NCBI GenBank assembly: GCA_027886175.1 | Contig: JAJNNQ010000026.1 | Location: 17,948,001-18,012,000 of the forward strand | Direction of reading: 5' to 3' | Source: Phylloscopus collybita | Lineage: Eukaryota > Chordata > Aves > Passeriformes > Phylloscopidae | Length of the DNA: 64,000 nucleotides | In this document: positions 50,880-62,700 of the stretch, in pieces | Layout of the letters: each line of letters opens with the position of its first letter | Numbering within the stretch: the stretch's first letter is position 1 | Notes under the pieces: model-generated | What the model was told of the DNA's origin: nothing | What the model saw: the letters and a program-made list of their open reading frames with translations, nothing else | Databases searched by the model: none | Made by a program: the position numbers and the translations under genes

Positions 50880-51645
50880 CTGGCTCAATGGGCTGAGGCC
50901 AACAGTATGAGATTCAACAAGGCCAAGTGCTGGCCACTTTGACCAGATCAACCCCATGCAGCACTACAAGCTGGGGGCTGCACAGTGGAAAAGGACCTGG
51001 AGGTGCTGATCAACAGCAGCTGAACATGAGCCAGCTGTGCCCAGGTGGCCAAGAAGGTCAATGGCATCCTGGCCTGCATACAGAATCATGTGGCCAGAAG
51101 GACTGGGGAAATGGTTGTCCCTCTGTACTCAGCACTGGTAAGGACACAGCTCAAGTGCTGTGACCAGCTCTGGGCCTCTCACTACAAAAAAGACATTGAG
51201 GGGCTGGACAGAGTCCAGAGAAGGGCAACGAGCTGATGAAGGGTCTAAAGAGACTCATATGAGGAGTGGTTGAGAGAACAGGGGATGTTTAGCCTGGAGG
51301 AAAGGAGGCTCAGGGGTGACTTTATCACTTTCTACAACCACCTGAAAGGAGGGTGTAGCCCGGTGGGGCTTGGTCTATTCTCCCAGGAACAGGAGAAGAG
51401 GAAATTTCCTCAAGCTGCACCAGGAGAGGTTCAGGTTGGATACCCAGAAGAATTTTTTTTTTGAAAGGGTGGTTAAGCATTGGAACAAGCTGCCCAGGGA
51501 AGTGGTAGAGTCACCTTTTCTGGAAGTGTTCAAGAAACAACTGGACGTGGCACTTAATGCGGTGGCTAATTGACGTGGTATTTGGTCAAAGGTGAGACTC
51601 AATCTTTGAGTTATTTTCCAACCTTAATGATTTTATGATTCTATT
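50880..51645 (+). mobile_element. CR1 LINE fragment, longest copy in the window
   Basis: About 765 bases covering the end of the CR1 reverse-transcriptase ORF and the 3' region. Broken pieces of the coding part include [20 protein letters not shown] and [14 protein letters not shown], then [19 protein letters not shown], all standard for CR1. The 3' part has CAAGCTGCCCAGGGAAGTGG and ends ATTTTATGATTCTAT at about 51645. A T run within an AAGAA(T)n stretch near 51450 breaks the frame. It is antisense to the gene. Confidence 0.93.
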
Positions 51646-53329
51646 TTGTGAAAAGTAGGTAAGCAAATCCTCCTTAATATACTGAAAACTAAAATAAGTC
51701 TTAACTCAGAATTAAGTATGAAAACTTTCAGACATGGAAAATGGAAAAAGAAAAATTATTTCTAAGTCACAGTATGCTAAAATGAAATTTTTATTCTTAA
51801 TTCATATCTCCATTACCAGCATGAAGGACAGAGGGAGAGATGAAAAAAATTAGAAATCAACACTCCTGATATATCTATTAACAGAGGTATTCATCTACCT
51901 GACAGTTTCCCTTTCCAATGCCTTTTTTAAAAAAACTTGCTATTTTGCCAATATTTAATAAGTCAAGCTGAAGTTTTCCAGCTTCAAGATGAATCACTTG
52001 GAATCCCTTGAAAACATTCCTAAAAGCATATTATACATTATTAAGAATTAGCCTGACAGGAAAAGACCATTGTTCTTCCATATTCAGAATGGAAACAGAT
52101 CATAGGAGTTATCATCCCTGTGAACAACTTCCACTGACACACTTCATTAAGCCTCTAGAAAATAATTTGTATATATTCAGTAACAAATTGTTTGAACTTT
52201 TCAGTTCAAAATCTCATCACATTTTAGCTGCACTGCCCATAATCTATTCCACAGCTAAGCAAGATTATGTCTGCATCACTGTGCACTGTGGGCCTAATCA
52301 CAATGACAAAACCCAAATGCTGAAAGTCTAGTTTTGTCGTGCTGCTTGGGATCCACTTTGGAGACCCAGCAGATCAGAAAAAGACACTGTCACTTTCACA
52401 TGCAGAAGCATGAAAAAAAACCCAGACCAAAGAACACAAGAGCAGATCCAGACAAGACCCCCAGAGATTACAAGAGGCAAGCAGTACTGGAATATAGCAG
52501 ATTTAGAATCACAATTCAGAGAAGGCATGGCTTCTTGAGGAGGCTGAGTGACTGTTCCTCTAACTACTCTGCATATATGTCAGTGAAAAATCATGACAAC
52601 TGATAAAAACTATCATCACTAACTAAGAAAGGAAGGCAACATTCACAACTCAAGACATTACACTAAATAACAAACAGGGAGCACATTTAAAATTACCAAT
52701 ACACTAATGTTAACTTTCTAGGTATAAATAAGAACAAGGATGTTTATGTGCAAAGAATATATAACATGATTCAAACAACAGTTTCATAATGTTTTTATGA
52801 CATTTTATTTCTGGAACATTTCACTGATGTGCTCTGTAATAAGCCCAGCAAGGGCCCACTTCTCTTAAAAACATGTTTCAGGGAACAGCCTGTCTCCAAA
52901 TGCTTAAGGATTACAAAGGTAACAGACACATCTAAAAATCAAGAATTGGAAAAGGGTAACTGGAGTGAGCTGGTCATCTAGTAAGAGCAGAGAATGAAAC
53001 ACTGCCTAAAATACATGGAATAACAGGTTATTTAACACAGATAAATTCAAGTCTCGGAAATGTTTCAAAAGAACCCAAAGCAACAAAACTGCCTTATAAT
53101 TTTAAGGAAGTATGTGATACCCCATCTACCAAAATGCTGAATCCAGTGCAGGATAACTCAATAATGATTATAAATTTGATAGAGAAAAATCCTCAAGGAA
53201 TCAATTTTGATCCAATACTGTAAACAGCTTGATTCAAACAGAGAATGGTAAGTCTTGTCTGCAGAGTCTCTAGAAGACTCTGCAAGGACAGCATGAGTAT
53301 TGTCAGGCTTTCCTGGTTATGTGGGGAGA

Positions 53330-53356
53330 AAAAAAAAGAAAAAAAAAAAGAAGATA
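53330..53356 (+). repeat. A-rich (GAAAA) low-complexity tract
   Basis: Runs of A interrupted by single G; a short TATC repeat follows near 53370. Confidence 0.8.
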
Positions 53357-53565
53357 AAAAGTGTGGGTATATCTATATCTATCTGGGAACCAGTAACATA
53401 ATACAGGAAATACACCAGGCTCTATTTGGAACAACACTGACAAGCCATCAGGAGGAACTAAGAAGCAGTCATAAATAGCAACATCAATTCTCAGAACAGC
53501 GCTGCGTCAAAAAAAAACAACAAAAAAAGCTCATGTCGTAAAATGCACAACCAGTTCTGCCCAAT

Positions 53566-53585
53566 AAAAAAAAAAAAAAAAAAAA
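53566..53585 (+). repeat. Poly(A) tract preceded by AATAAA
   Basis: A run of 20 A whose first bases complete an AATAAA at 53563-53568. The cleavage signal merges with the A run, so this is not the normal spacing of a processed-transcript tail. No source gene was recognised upstream. Confidence 0.8.
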
Positions 53586-54759
53586 CAAGCCCTCTTGCGG
53601 CTTCAACATTGCATTTTAAATCTACTCTTCAATTATTGGTCCCAGTTCTGAAGTCGAAACTTTAAGGACACTTAAAAACTATAGGTTGGAAAACCAACCT
53701 TGCAAAATTTCAGGTGCTCAACTTAGTTTTTTAAAGAAAGACTGGAGGATTTGATTTTGAAGAAAGACATTTATAACATGGGGAGAATATATGAAAGGAA
53801 AGATAGCTCTGACTGAATTTTCAGAAAATAGTTTCTGGTGCATGAATGTAGGATCGGAGTTGCCGTGGACAAGGAACTAGAAAGTACAGGACTGTTAGCA
53901 CTGGCTTCATGGGATTATGTACATTTTGCAGCTCTGCATTAAAATAAAAATGACTGCAATAAAACAAGGTTTTTTGACAACTGTCTGTACAGGTAAAGAA
54001 GGAAATATTGGTGCAATTCTACCGCTGGGGTTATAATGGTTTCTCATTCCTCTCAAAAGCAAGAGACTTGTTGCAGCTGCAGGAAGGTATGAGAGTACTC
54101 AGCAGTTAAAAGAACCTGACTGTAAGTATGTGAATGATAAAAAGGCAAAATTTCCATTTTATTTGGAAAACTGTTATTTGTTCAGGTATCTCTATGCTCC
54201 TGCAATATCTGATCTCAGCTCAAAAATCACTAAGAATTTTATTTTTGTTGCTTACAGCACTAAACCAAGGCAAATTCTCATTTTACAGAGGAAAAAAGGA
54301 GAAGCAGAAGAATAATTTAAAAGATTTCCCATGATACAGAATATACAAAGAAGAGGACCTCAAATGCCTGGAACCCAATCCAGTGCTCTAACAGTTAGAC
54401 AATTCCTGTCTTCACCAACTTTAACAGAATTTTAAGTTACGTATATGGTTCAATACATTAGCAAAATGTCTGTAATGTGTGTTGTATAGGAATTATACCC
54501 CAAGAAAACATTCCACAACTCTCTTTCCCCAGATTCATGCAGTGAAAGGAACATCTCTTTTCCCCACAACTAGGAGCTGTGTTATTAGTAGGTTTACAAT
54601 ATAATAATCAGAACTGATTTCAGGAGATAAACAGCATTAAAAGGGATAGTAGTAAGCCATAAATAGGGAGAAAAGTAAAAGAATTTAAAAATCTGGAAGA
54701 ACAACTGAATTTAAAAAAATAATCAGTACATGTGAAAATCAAGAGGAGTTTGCTTATAT

Positions 54760-55143
54760 TTCACAGAATTGCAGCATTAACTAGGCTGGAAAAGACCTTT
54801 GAGATTATCAAGTCCAACCTATGAACTAACACCACCCTCTCAACTCAATTAAGGCACTAAGTGCCACATCCAGTCTATTTTAAACTCTTCCAGGGACAGT
54901 GACTCCACCATCTCCCTGGGCAGCCCATTCCAACAGCAAATCACTATTTCTATGAAGCATTTTTTCCTAATGTCCTGCTCTAAACCTCCTCTGGCACAAT
55001 TATGACTGTTCCCTCTTGTCCTGTTGCTGGTTGCCTGTGAGCAGAGATGGACCCCCAGAAGGCTACAACCTCCTTTCAGGGAGTTGTAGAGAGTCATAAG
55101 GTCTCCCCAAGCCTCCTTTTTTTTTCCAGGCTAAGCATATTTT
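54760..55143 (-). mobile_element. CR1 LINE 3' fragment
   Basis: Inverted CR1 end. On the plus strand: TTCACAGAATTGCAGCATTA, GGCTGGAAAAGACCTTTGAG, ATCAAGTCCAACCTATGAAC, TCTCCCTGGGCAGCCCATTCC, and CTTTCAGGGAGTTGTAGAGAG. On the minus strand it gives the CR1 C-terminal peptide remnant TLYNSLKGGCSLLGV. It lies about 610 bases from an oppositely oriented CR1. Confidence 0.92.
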
Positions 55144-55754
55144 AAGCATTATTGACTAAGGATTTACTTGTCATTCTTTCAGTCAGAAATTATTATAAAT
55201 CTGACTTTCAAAACAGAAAACCTGGAAAAGGTGAAGGCCGAATGTAAAAAATGGGCCTTGACTCAACATCCAGTTTGATTTCTGACATCTGACTTTCAGC
55301 TGTGCCAAACAAGTCACAAGTCCTCCCAAAACTAAAACATGTGAATGTTTACACTGCTGAAGGTGCCAAGCACCAGAAGAACATGAGCCTTCAAAGATCA
55401 TGATGACTCTTGTCCATTTGTTTCTAGCAGTTCTTATCAAGAATAAAAAATAATTCAACCCCTCACTTACAAATCTCAAACAGTTTACTGTCATAATCTC
55501 TTGCTTTATATAAAGCCTCCTTTTGTCCACATTTAATCAATGTACCATACATTTTACGACAACTAAATGATGAAATTCTCACTGACTTAAAAATTTCACC
55601 TTGAAGAGACTACCTTTAAAAGCTGAATAGATCATTCATTGTAGGCTCAGCTTCTAAATGTTCACAACTACAAATATGTGCCAGAATCTCAATCCTGTAG
55701 AGTTTGAAAGGAACCTCTCCAGCATTTCCCTTTAAACATTAAAAGAATCAAGTG

Positions 55755-56432
55755 AAGCAACACTCTTTGGAGAAGGACCTTGGTGTCCTGGTGGACAACA
55801 AGCTGTCCACAAGCCAGCAGTGTGTTCTTTGGCCAAAAAGAGTAACAGTGTCCTGGGGGTACATCAGGAAGAGCATTGCCAGCAGGTCGAGGGAGGTGAT
55901 CCTGCCCCTCTACTCAGCTCTTGTAAGGCCACATCTGGAGAGCTGTGTCCAACCCTGGGCTCCCCAGGAAGAGAGAGACGTGGAACTCCTGGAGTGGATC
56001 CAGCAAAGGGCTACAAAGATGTTTAGAGGACTGCAGCATCTCTATTACAAGGAAAGGCTGAGGGAACTGAGCCTGTTCAGCCTCAAGCAGAGACGATTGA
56101 GAGGTGACCTCAACAGTGTATCTGAAGGGATGGTGCCAAGAGAATGGAGCCAGGTTCTTCCTGGTGGTGCCAAGCAGCAGGGCAAGAGGCAACAGACACC
56201 AACTGATACACAGGACATTCCACCTGAACATGAGGAAGAACTTCTGTACTGTGCAGGTGACTGAGCACTGGAACAGGTTGTTCAGAGAGGTTGTAGAGTC
56301 TCCCTCAATGGAAATATTTGAGAACTATCTGGACACAATCCTGTGCTCTGTGCTGTAGGATGACCCAGCTTGAGCAGGAAGGTTGGACCAGACAACCCAC
56401 CATGTCACCTTCCAACCTGATCCATTCTGCGA
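55755..56432 (+). mobile_element. CR1 LINE fragment
   Basis: About 680 bases of CR1 ORF2 end plus 3' region. Peptide remnants include [39 protein letters not shown] and LFSLKQRRLRGDLNSV. The 3' part has AACATGAGGAAGAACTTCTG and GAACAGGTTGTTCAGAGAGG. It ends around CTTCCAACCTGATCCATTCTG, without the full 8-mer terminus. Frames are interrupted, so it is inactive. Confidence 0.93.
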
Positions 56433-59400
56433 CACACTTTCACAGAACATTGGAAGGGCATTTAAAGATGAGACACAGCTCAGGTGCCTCAAAAAGAACG
56501 TACTTCTGCAGAACAGTCACTACTTGCAAAAACTAACTACAGCTTACTGAAAAGTTTTTACCCAATGATTGTTCTGTGCAATGTGATAAAAGTCAGTCCT
56601 TTTCAAATACTAATTTCAGTAAGAAATGTTGCTGAAGCATTCAAATTTCAAAGAGTTCAACCACACTCATAAGCAAAACCCTATCAACAGCTTAGAAAAG
56701 GTTACATATGCCTGATATTGCTTGTTTCCCCCACCTCAAAATATTCACCACACACACACTGATCTTTTTTGCTACTTGTTTTGCTCCATTTAAAGATGTT
56801 CTTTAGGCTGTTCAAGTTATGGTCCAGGGCTGATGGTGCTATGTCCAGAACTTGATTAGGAATACATGAAAATTAAGACTCACAAGTACCTAGTGCAGTC
56901 AAATATTTTCAAGTGTTTGGTTACAGTAAACTTTCAATAGCAGTCTCGGGGGTCCTGGACATCACCATTGCATACACATACTTCCCACGTACTTCAGCTC
57001 CCCATGAAGATGGTAATGCTGCAGATATGAGTAAAAATACTGAGAGGCAGGCAAACCCAAATACAAACACATATAAACACTGATTTGGAGCATGGTGTAT
57101 GACAGTAGGCCTGTGCCTCTGGTGTTTTTCATGTCCACAACATGCCATCTCAAGTCAGTTGGACTTCCAATCCGAGTGACAGCTGGCAACTGAACATGCC
57201 TGAGGTTACTTTAATACTTTCCCATGATAATCAGGTGTGCTGAGATGCTATGAAAACTCAAGGCCCTTTATATATATAATTAGAATAGACAGTGCTTCCA
57301 ATTAACAAGGAGAAAATACTGAAATGAATTTTAGGGAAAAAAAATCCACTATATAGCTTTGAAAACTTCCACAACAAAGGTCAAAGTCTTCACAAGACAA
57401 GCTCAGCCAATATATTACTACCCCTCTAATCCAGAGAAAACAACAGCTCCCATAAAAATTACCATAGGAAGAATTCCAAGTGTTACCAGTTCAGTTCCTA
57501 CTGAACTGTAAATAAAAGTGCTGGTTTAAGATGTAATGCTGCCTATACAGCTAGACACACTGTGACAGAAATCAAAAATTCCATAAAACTGTTTAAACAG
57601 ATAGGAAATTTAGCAACAACTTCCTCCAAATTAATAAACAGATGTTTTGAAAATATTACACAAGAAAACAGGTGAATGAAGGTACAGACATTTCTCATGT
57701 TCTTCATGTCTGAAATAACACACTTGCAGGACATTAGCAATGGTTAACAAAGTTGCTGATGCCACTAATGTTTAGGCTTGGATCTTTAATTTTTAGAATT
57801 GTTGAGAAGAATGAGGACAATTTATAATTTTCAAAGCTCTGATTACATATTGGCTGAAGATTCAGTAAGTCATTACAGCATGTATACATTTATATTCATT
57901 CTGGTTTCAAAGCTTATTCAATACCTTGGACAGAAAGGGTGTGTTTATTCCAAATAGAGTTGGTCTACATCACTATTCTGAAGCAAAATAAAAATTCTAC
58001 TCATGCAGTTGTGCATACAAAATACCATAAATGATGGAGTGTACTAAAACGTTGTTTCATTTACTGCTGCTATGAGATCTACTGGAAAGCATCAACAGCC
58101 TTATATGGAACTTGTTTCTTTCTTTGTGGTTCCCTATAAATATAAATGGTTTAACAGTATTTAACAGTAGTTAAAAAGAGATGATAATCTGCAACGCTTC
58201 CATTTCTGAAGCTACTTATACATAATTTGGGCTTAGGCAATTTTCCTTACAAATCTTTCTTAACTAGCACAATTGGTTGAGTGTGTTGTAAGCAGTTCAG
58301 GTGGATGGATCACACAGTAACGATTAAGCCATCAGAAAAAAAAAAAATGGTGGGGCAGGGAATCAACTGCCAAATGCACAGGTTTGTATCAAGTGCGTAT
58401 TTCTTTTGCCTTTAGCAAGAGATGATACAAAAAAGACTAAAATGCAAATACTGCATAACTGGAGAATGCATCAAATTGGATCCTCATTACTTCAGTCCAT
58501 CTTTACCATTAGATAAGCAAGGTTTTGAAGGTCTCTTCTATTAAACTGACTGAAAAATTAAAATAAAATATACAAGGTCTTTGTGACATCTCTTAAAGAC
58601 AGAGCAGACTGAATCATTCACTGTTTTCCTTAGCGTAATACCTCAGGTCCTAAGTTGCCTCCTGAACTTCCATCAAATAATACATTTCCTCATTCATTTT
58701 CTTAAGAAAGACTTTGCTAGTGCATTTAGAATTTGAAATTGACCCCTGTGAAAATAATAATAGTGTATCTAAAAATACAAAATAGACAAGAGGTAAAAGA
58801 TATTTGCTTTGCAATAAAGAATGAAAAAAATCAAAAGTTCTATTTTGAGTAAGCTAGTCTAGATGAAAGAAAAGATGAACAATTAGCTCTCTTCCACAGT
58901 GATACTTCTGAGATAAAATCAGATTGTAACTCACTTCAGCTCAGTGTTCTCTTCAGGTTCATAGGTTACAAGTGATTTATAGTCACCATTTCATACTTAG
59001 CATTCTGGCTTTTCCCATATTGTAAATACTTAATAATCAAAGGATTTTCTTGTTTCAGAAATACCTTTACTAAAATGGCTTAACACAACTCAAAGTGCTT
59101 TAGATGAAGGCAAATTAAAGTAAAATTTCTCTGCTTCTTTCCAGGAGGTAAAAAAATCCTCTCTCTGTCTGGTGCCTACATTCCTCTTCTTTCACATTAG
59201 AGCTGTAAGTCTCCTCTTTCAGGTCACGTCTTCCACATAAAAGTGCTAAACTAATGCCGCTTAATGACAAATTAATGTCCATGAATAAAAAATACACCTC
59301 TAATAGCATAGAGTAATTTGCCATTACAATATCATCATTGGACATGCCCCTGGTTTAATACGATGTATTTAATTCATAACTTAATGAGTGATATATAAAA

Positions 59401-59740
59401 AGAGAGAGATGAACCCTGCAATTACATTTATGTGAGTCTGTCACCTTATTTGTAAAACCTTAGAGTCATTTACATTCAAATTAGAACAAATGAGTGATTT
59501 CACAAAGTGCAGTGATAAATGACCATTGCTGCACAAGACAGAACTGTATTTCCTGTGAAAACATTAACAGTTTCCTATTATTTGTTAAAAATTACAATGC
59601 ATATTGCCCAGTGTTGTGTGAATAATGACTTTTTTACTGATTAGGTCAGAAGACTAATACGGAGTAAAAATAAATAATTTTTCTTTTCATTTTTTCTGAT
59701 TTTAGCTTGAATTTCTCTGCTCAAACTGCTGTGGACTCAC

Positions 59741-59757
59741 ACTGCCACCTGCTGCCC
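59741..59757 (-). promoter_or_regulatory. CTCF-like binding site
   Basis: The minus strand reads GGGCAGCAGGTGGCAGT, which fits the CTCF core (CCAGCAGGGGGCGCT-like) at most positions. It sits beside a short CpG/GC-rich patch (GGCCCGGGGAGGAAGGGCCCC) in otherwise AT-rich intron. Motif match only. Confidence 0.4.
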
Positions 59758-62700
59758 AGGCCCGGGGAGGAAGGGCCCCGACTGCCTCATTTCAAGTCCA
59801 GTTCAGCCATTCTGCCTTCTGGGTGTCATTTCTTGCAATAAACAAAATTTACCTCCAGATTTCTAAGTGGACGTGTCACTGAGAACACAAGCAGATAAAG
59901 ATAGCTGCACTACCCAGTTACAAATGCTTCCATTTCGGGGACCCATGCATCCAAACTGCCTCAACTCGTAAGGAGAATTTAAAGCAAAATTTACACTGGG
60001 GACTGGGAGGGACAGGGAGAACATCAAACATTCGTATTGATCAGATGGTGATAAAACCAAAGAAGAATTTTGTACACTAAGCATTCTGGCATTCATCAGC
60101 CCCTGTTTACAGCTTTATAAAAATCTGGAAAGATTCCAGAAGCAGAAATCTTTCACGGACTGATGGACAGAAAGATCATCTAAAGAGTCCATACTGGCTA
60201 GAATGACAAGATGAGAAGGGCAGGCAGGGAAATTGTGAAGCAATATAGTTTCCCTGTTCCTATTTAAAGTGCATACCAAAGCTGCTCGCCCTTCCTGACA
60301 GAATCTGCAAAGAGATGGCAGACACAGCACTAACTGCCTCCTCCCAACTTGTGACCTCTCCTGTAACTTTGCTGCAGAGGACTAGCAATGTGTATCCACT
60401 ACAACTACCTAGACAGCTTGGGAGCTTTGATCTTGCCAGCAATAGTTAACCTAGATGTTGCAGCATCATTTTTTCACACATTCATCATCAGTTTCAATTC
60501 ACACTGCATATAAATAGCAGCAAGTGGATTACAGTAAGAATGGGATTCAAAGTGACTGGGTATTTTCACTTTGGTATATTTTTTATTTTCCTCACTGATA
60601 CCAACTAAGAAATGGAGAAAAACACCATCATTTTTTTTCCTGAGTCCCATTTTAAGTTGGAATCCTCACTAGTGCAACCTCATTCCATGTATATAGATAA
60701 TTATCTCTGTATCAGTATACTGAAGAGATAACAGAAAAAAATTCCCAAAGTTATTTTTAAGTTTTGTCCAAGAACCTTTCTAATAACTATCAACAGCTCT
60801 ACGACAACAGCTGACAAAACTCACTCCTTCAAAAAAGAGCAGGCTAGAACAGCAACAACTGGTTGTGTAACACATAAATCCAGAAAAACGTAAGACATTA
60901 TTTTTGTCTACTTCGTAGTCTTAGTATGGGAAGGTTATTTCACCACAGGATAAAGTTGGTAGACTTAAGCTTGCTGGTGGTGACTAATTCTGGGGGACTG
61001 AGAGGAGTGTGCATGCATGTACTTAGATTAAAAACTCAGTAATAGTTAAAAAAAGCAAGCCTTGCTTGCTAGATGACCTTTAGATTTTCTTTCCAGCACT
61101 TTAATTCACTCTGCATGAAAAACCCAGGAGCTAAAATCCCAACTGGTCTGGGGCTTCCAGCAATACAAAGGTGATGCTCTCAATCTCTGGTGTACGAATT
61201 AATTCATCTCTGAAGGAGTTTATCTTAGTGAAAGTTGGGATTGTCATTGGCACCGTTCCAAATGGAAAAGCTGGGTCTAAGAAAAATAAATAGCTTTGAA
61301 GCTCTGGCCTACCCACACATATAAACCATGCACACTCCTTTTAATTCCACACTCAAATTTATTTGTAGTTTCTTCCATTTAAAAACAGTAACATATTTCA
61401 ATCTACAACACATTAAAATAGATTAAAATTAGAAGAAGAAAATATTTAGATCATTAGGCATTTGTACACCAGGAAAAAAATTGGTTTTTTTAAGCTTAAA
61501 TTGACCATTACAGTAGAAGGTTAAAAACCAAATGCCTCTACCCAAGACAATTTGCCTACTTCAATCATTACCATGAATTATTCCAGGAGGATTTGTGAGT
61601 TGATTAATCTTATTTTTGTATTCCAGGTTGGATCCTCCTCACTGTCTGCTTTTGTATACAAGAATCCAGAGCAGGACAGTACTGAGGCAGTGCCAAGAAA
61701 ATTCCAGTTGATTGCTGTTGTACAATGCTGTGCTCAGGCTTATTTTAGTCACTCACCTAAAATGTTCTTCTTTTTTTTAGCTTAAATTAGCTGTCTTTAA
61801 AGATGGTATGACTGACATCAGTAGCAAGCAAGCAGATATACCTGCAGCAGAGTTCCATTTAATGTAATGAAGTTTATAAAAAGTAATCTGGTACATTTAC
61901 CATTTAGCAGGGAACCTAATGCACTTAAAACTAATGGGAAAATTGGCATCAAACTTTCTCAAGTTCACTTGACACAAAAACATTTAGGATCCCAAGAAGA
62001 ATTTTTACAAGTCAGAGTAACTTCAGTGGCAATCAGGATCATCACTGCTCATGTCTACTATGCCTGCTCCTCCTAGGAACTGCGAGAATAAGAAATCATT
62101 TCCAGCATTAAGTACAAGGACAGTCACTTCAAATAAGTCTGTACTGAAACTATGCCACTGTCCAACCAACACACATAACATAAATGATGTCCCAGACTCT
62201 ATCTACTGTGTTATTTAGTAATAAGTTATTAACAAACTTAATTTGTTCTTCACAAAAGGTGGCTAATCTGGCAGCAGAAAACTAAAGGGATAAATGCCAT
62301 GTAACAGTCATGCCACGTCCTGCCTCTCAGAAATAAGTGCTTTGCTTTGGACTGCTCTGCATCTTCTAAACTCCTCACCCACAACTATCATACTTTGAAT
62401 GTAATTCAGGATGTACCTAGAACTCCACTGGAAAAAAAAATAAAATATTTTATTTCAGAATTAACTGAAAAATCACTTAGCTTTAAGATTTCAATTATGG
62501 ATAGTTAAATATCCCAGATCCCTGAATACCAGTGGAAATCAACCTCTGCTTTAAAAAACAATTACCACCCACACAATACTGAGCTGATGTTGATCAGTAG
62601 AAGGAAATTCCATTAAAAACTTATATTCTCAATAGCATTCCCTCCTTATTAAGACTCTTTGATTGTTGAAATAATTTGCAGTTTGTGGCTCTCCAGTACT

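Noticed and set aside
50927..51573. Several plus-strand frames suggesting a small gene cluster
   Set aside because: All are pieces of one CR1 copy interrupted by frameshifts and a T run.
53240..53585. Processed pseudogene ending in AATAAA plus poly(A)
   Set aside because: No source gene was recognised, the signal is fused to the A run rather than 10-30 bases before it, and no target-site duplication was seen.
55752..56264. 170-codon plus-strand frame as a host gene
   Set aside because: It is the C-terminal part of the CR1 reverse-transcriptase ORF; frames are broken and the flanks are CR1 3' sequence.
56921..57189. Two overlapping 75-codon minus-strand frames with a hydrophobic segment (membrane-protein-like)
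   Set aside because: Two frames are open over the same bases, neither has splice borders, and no family was recognised.
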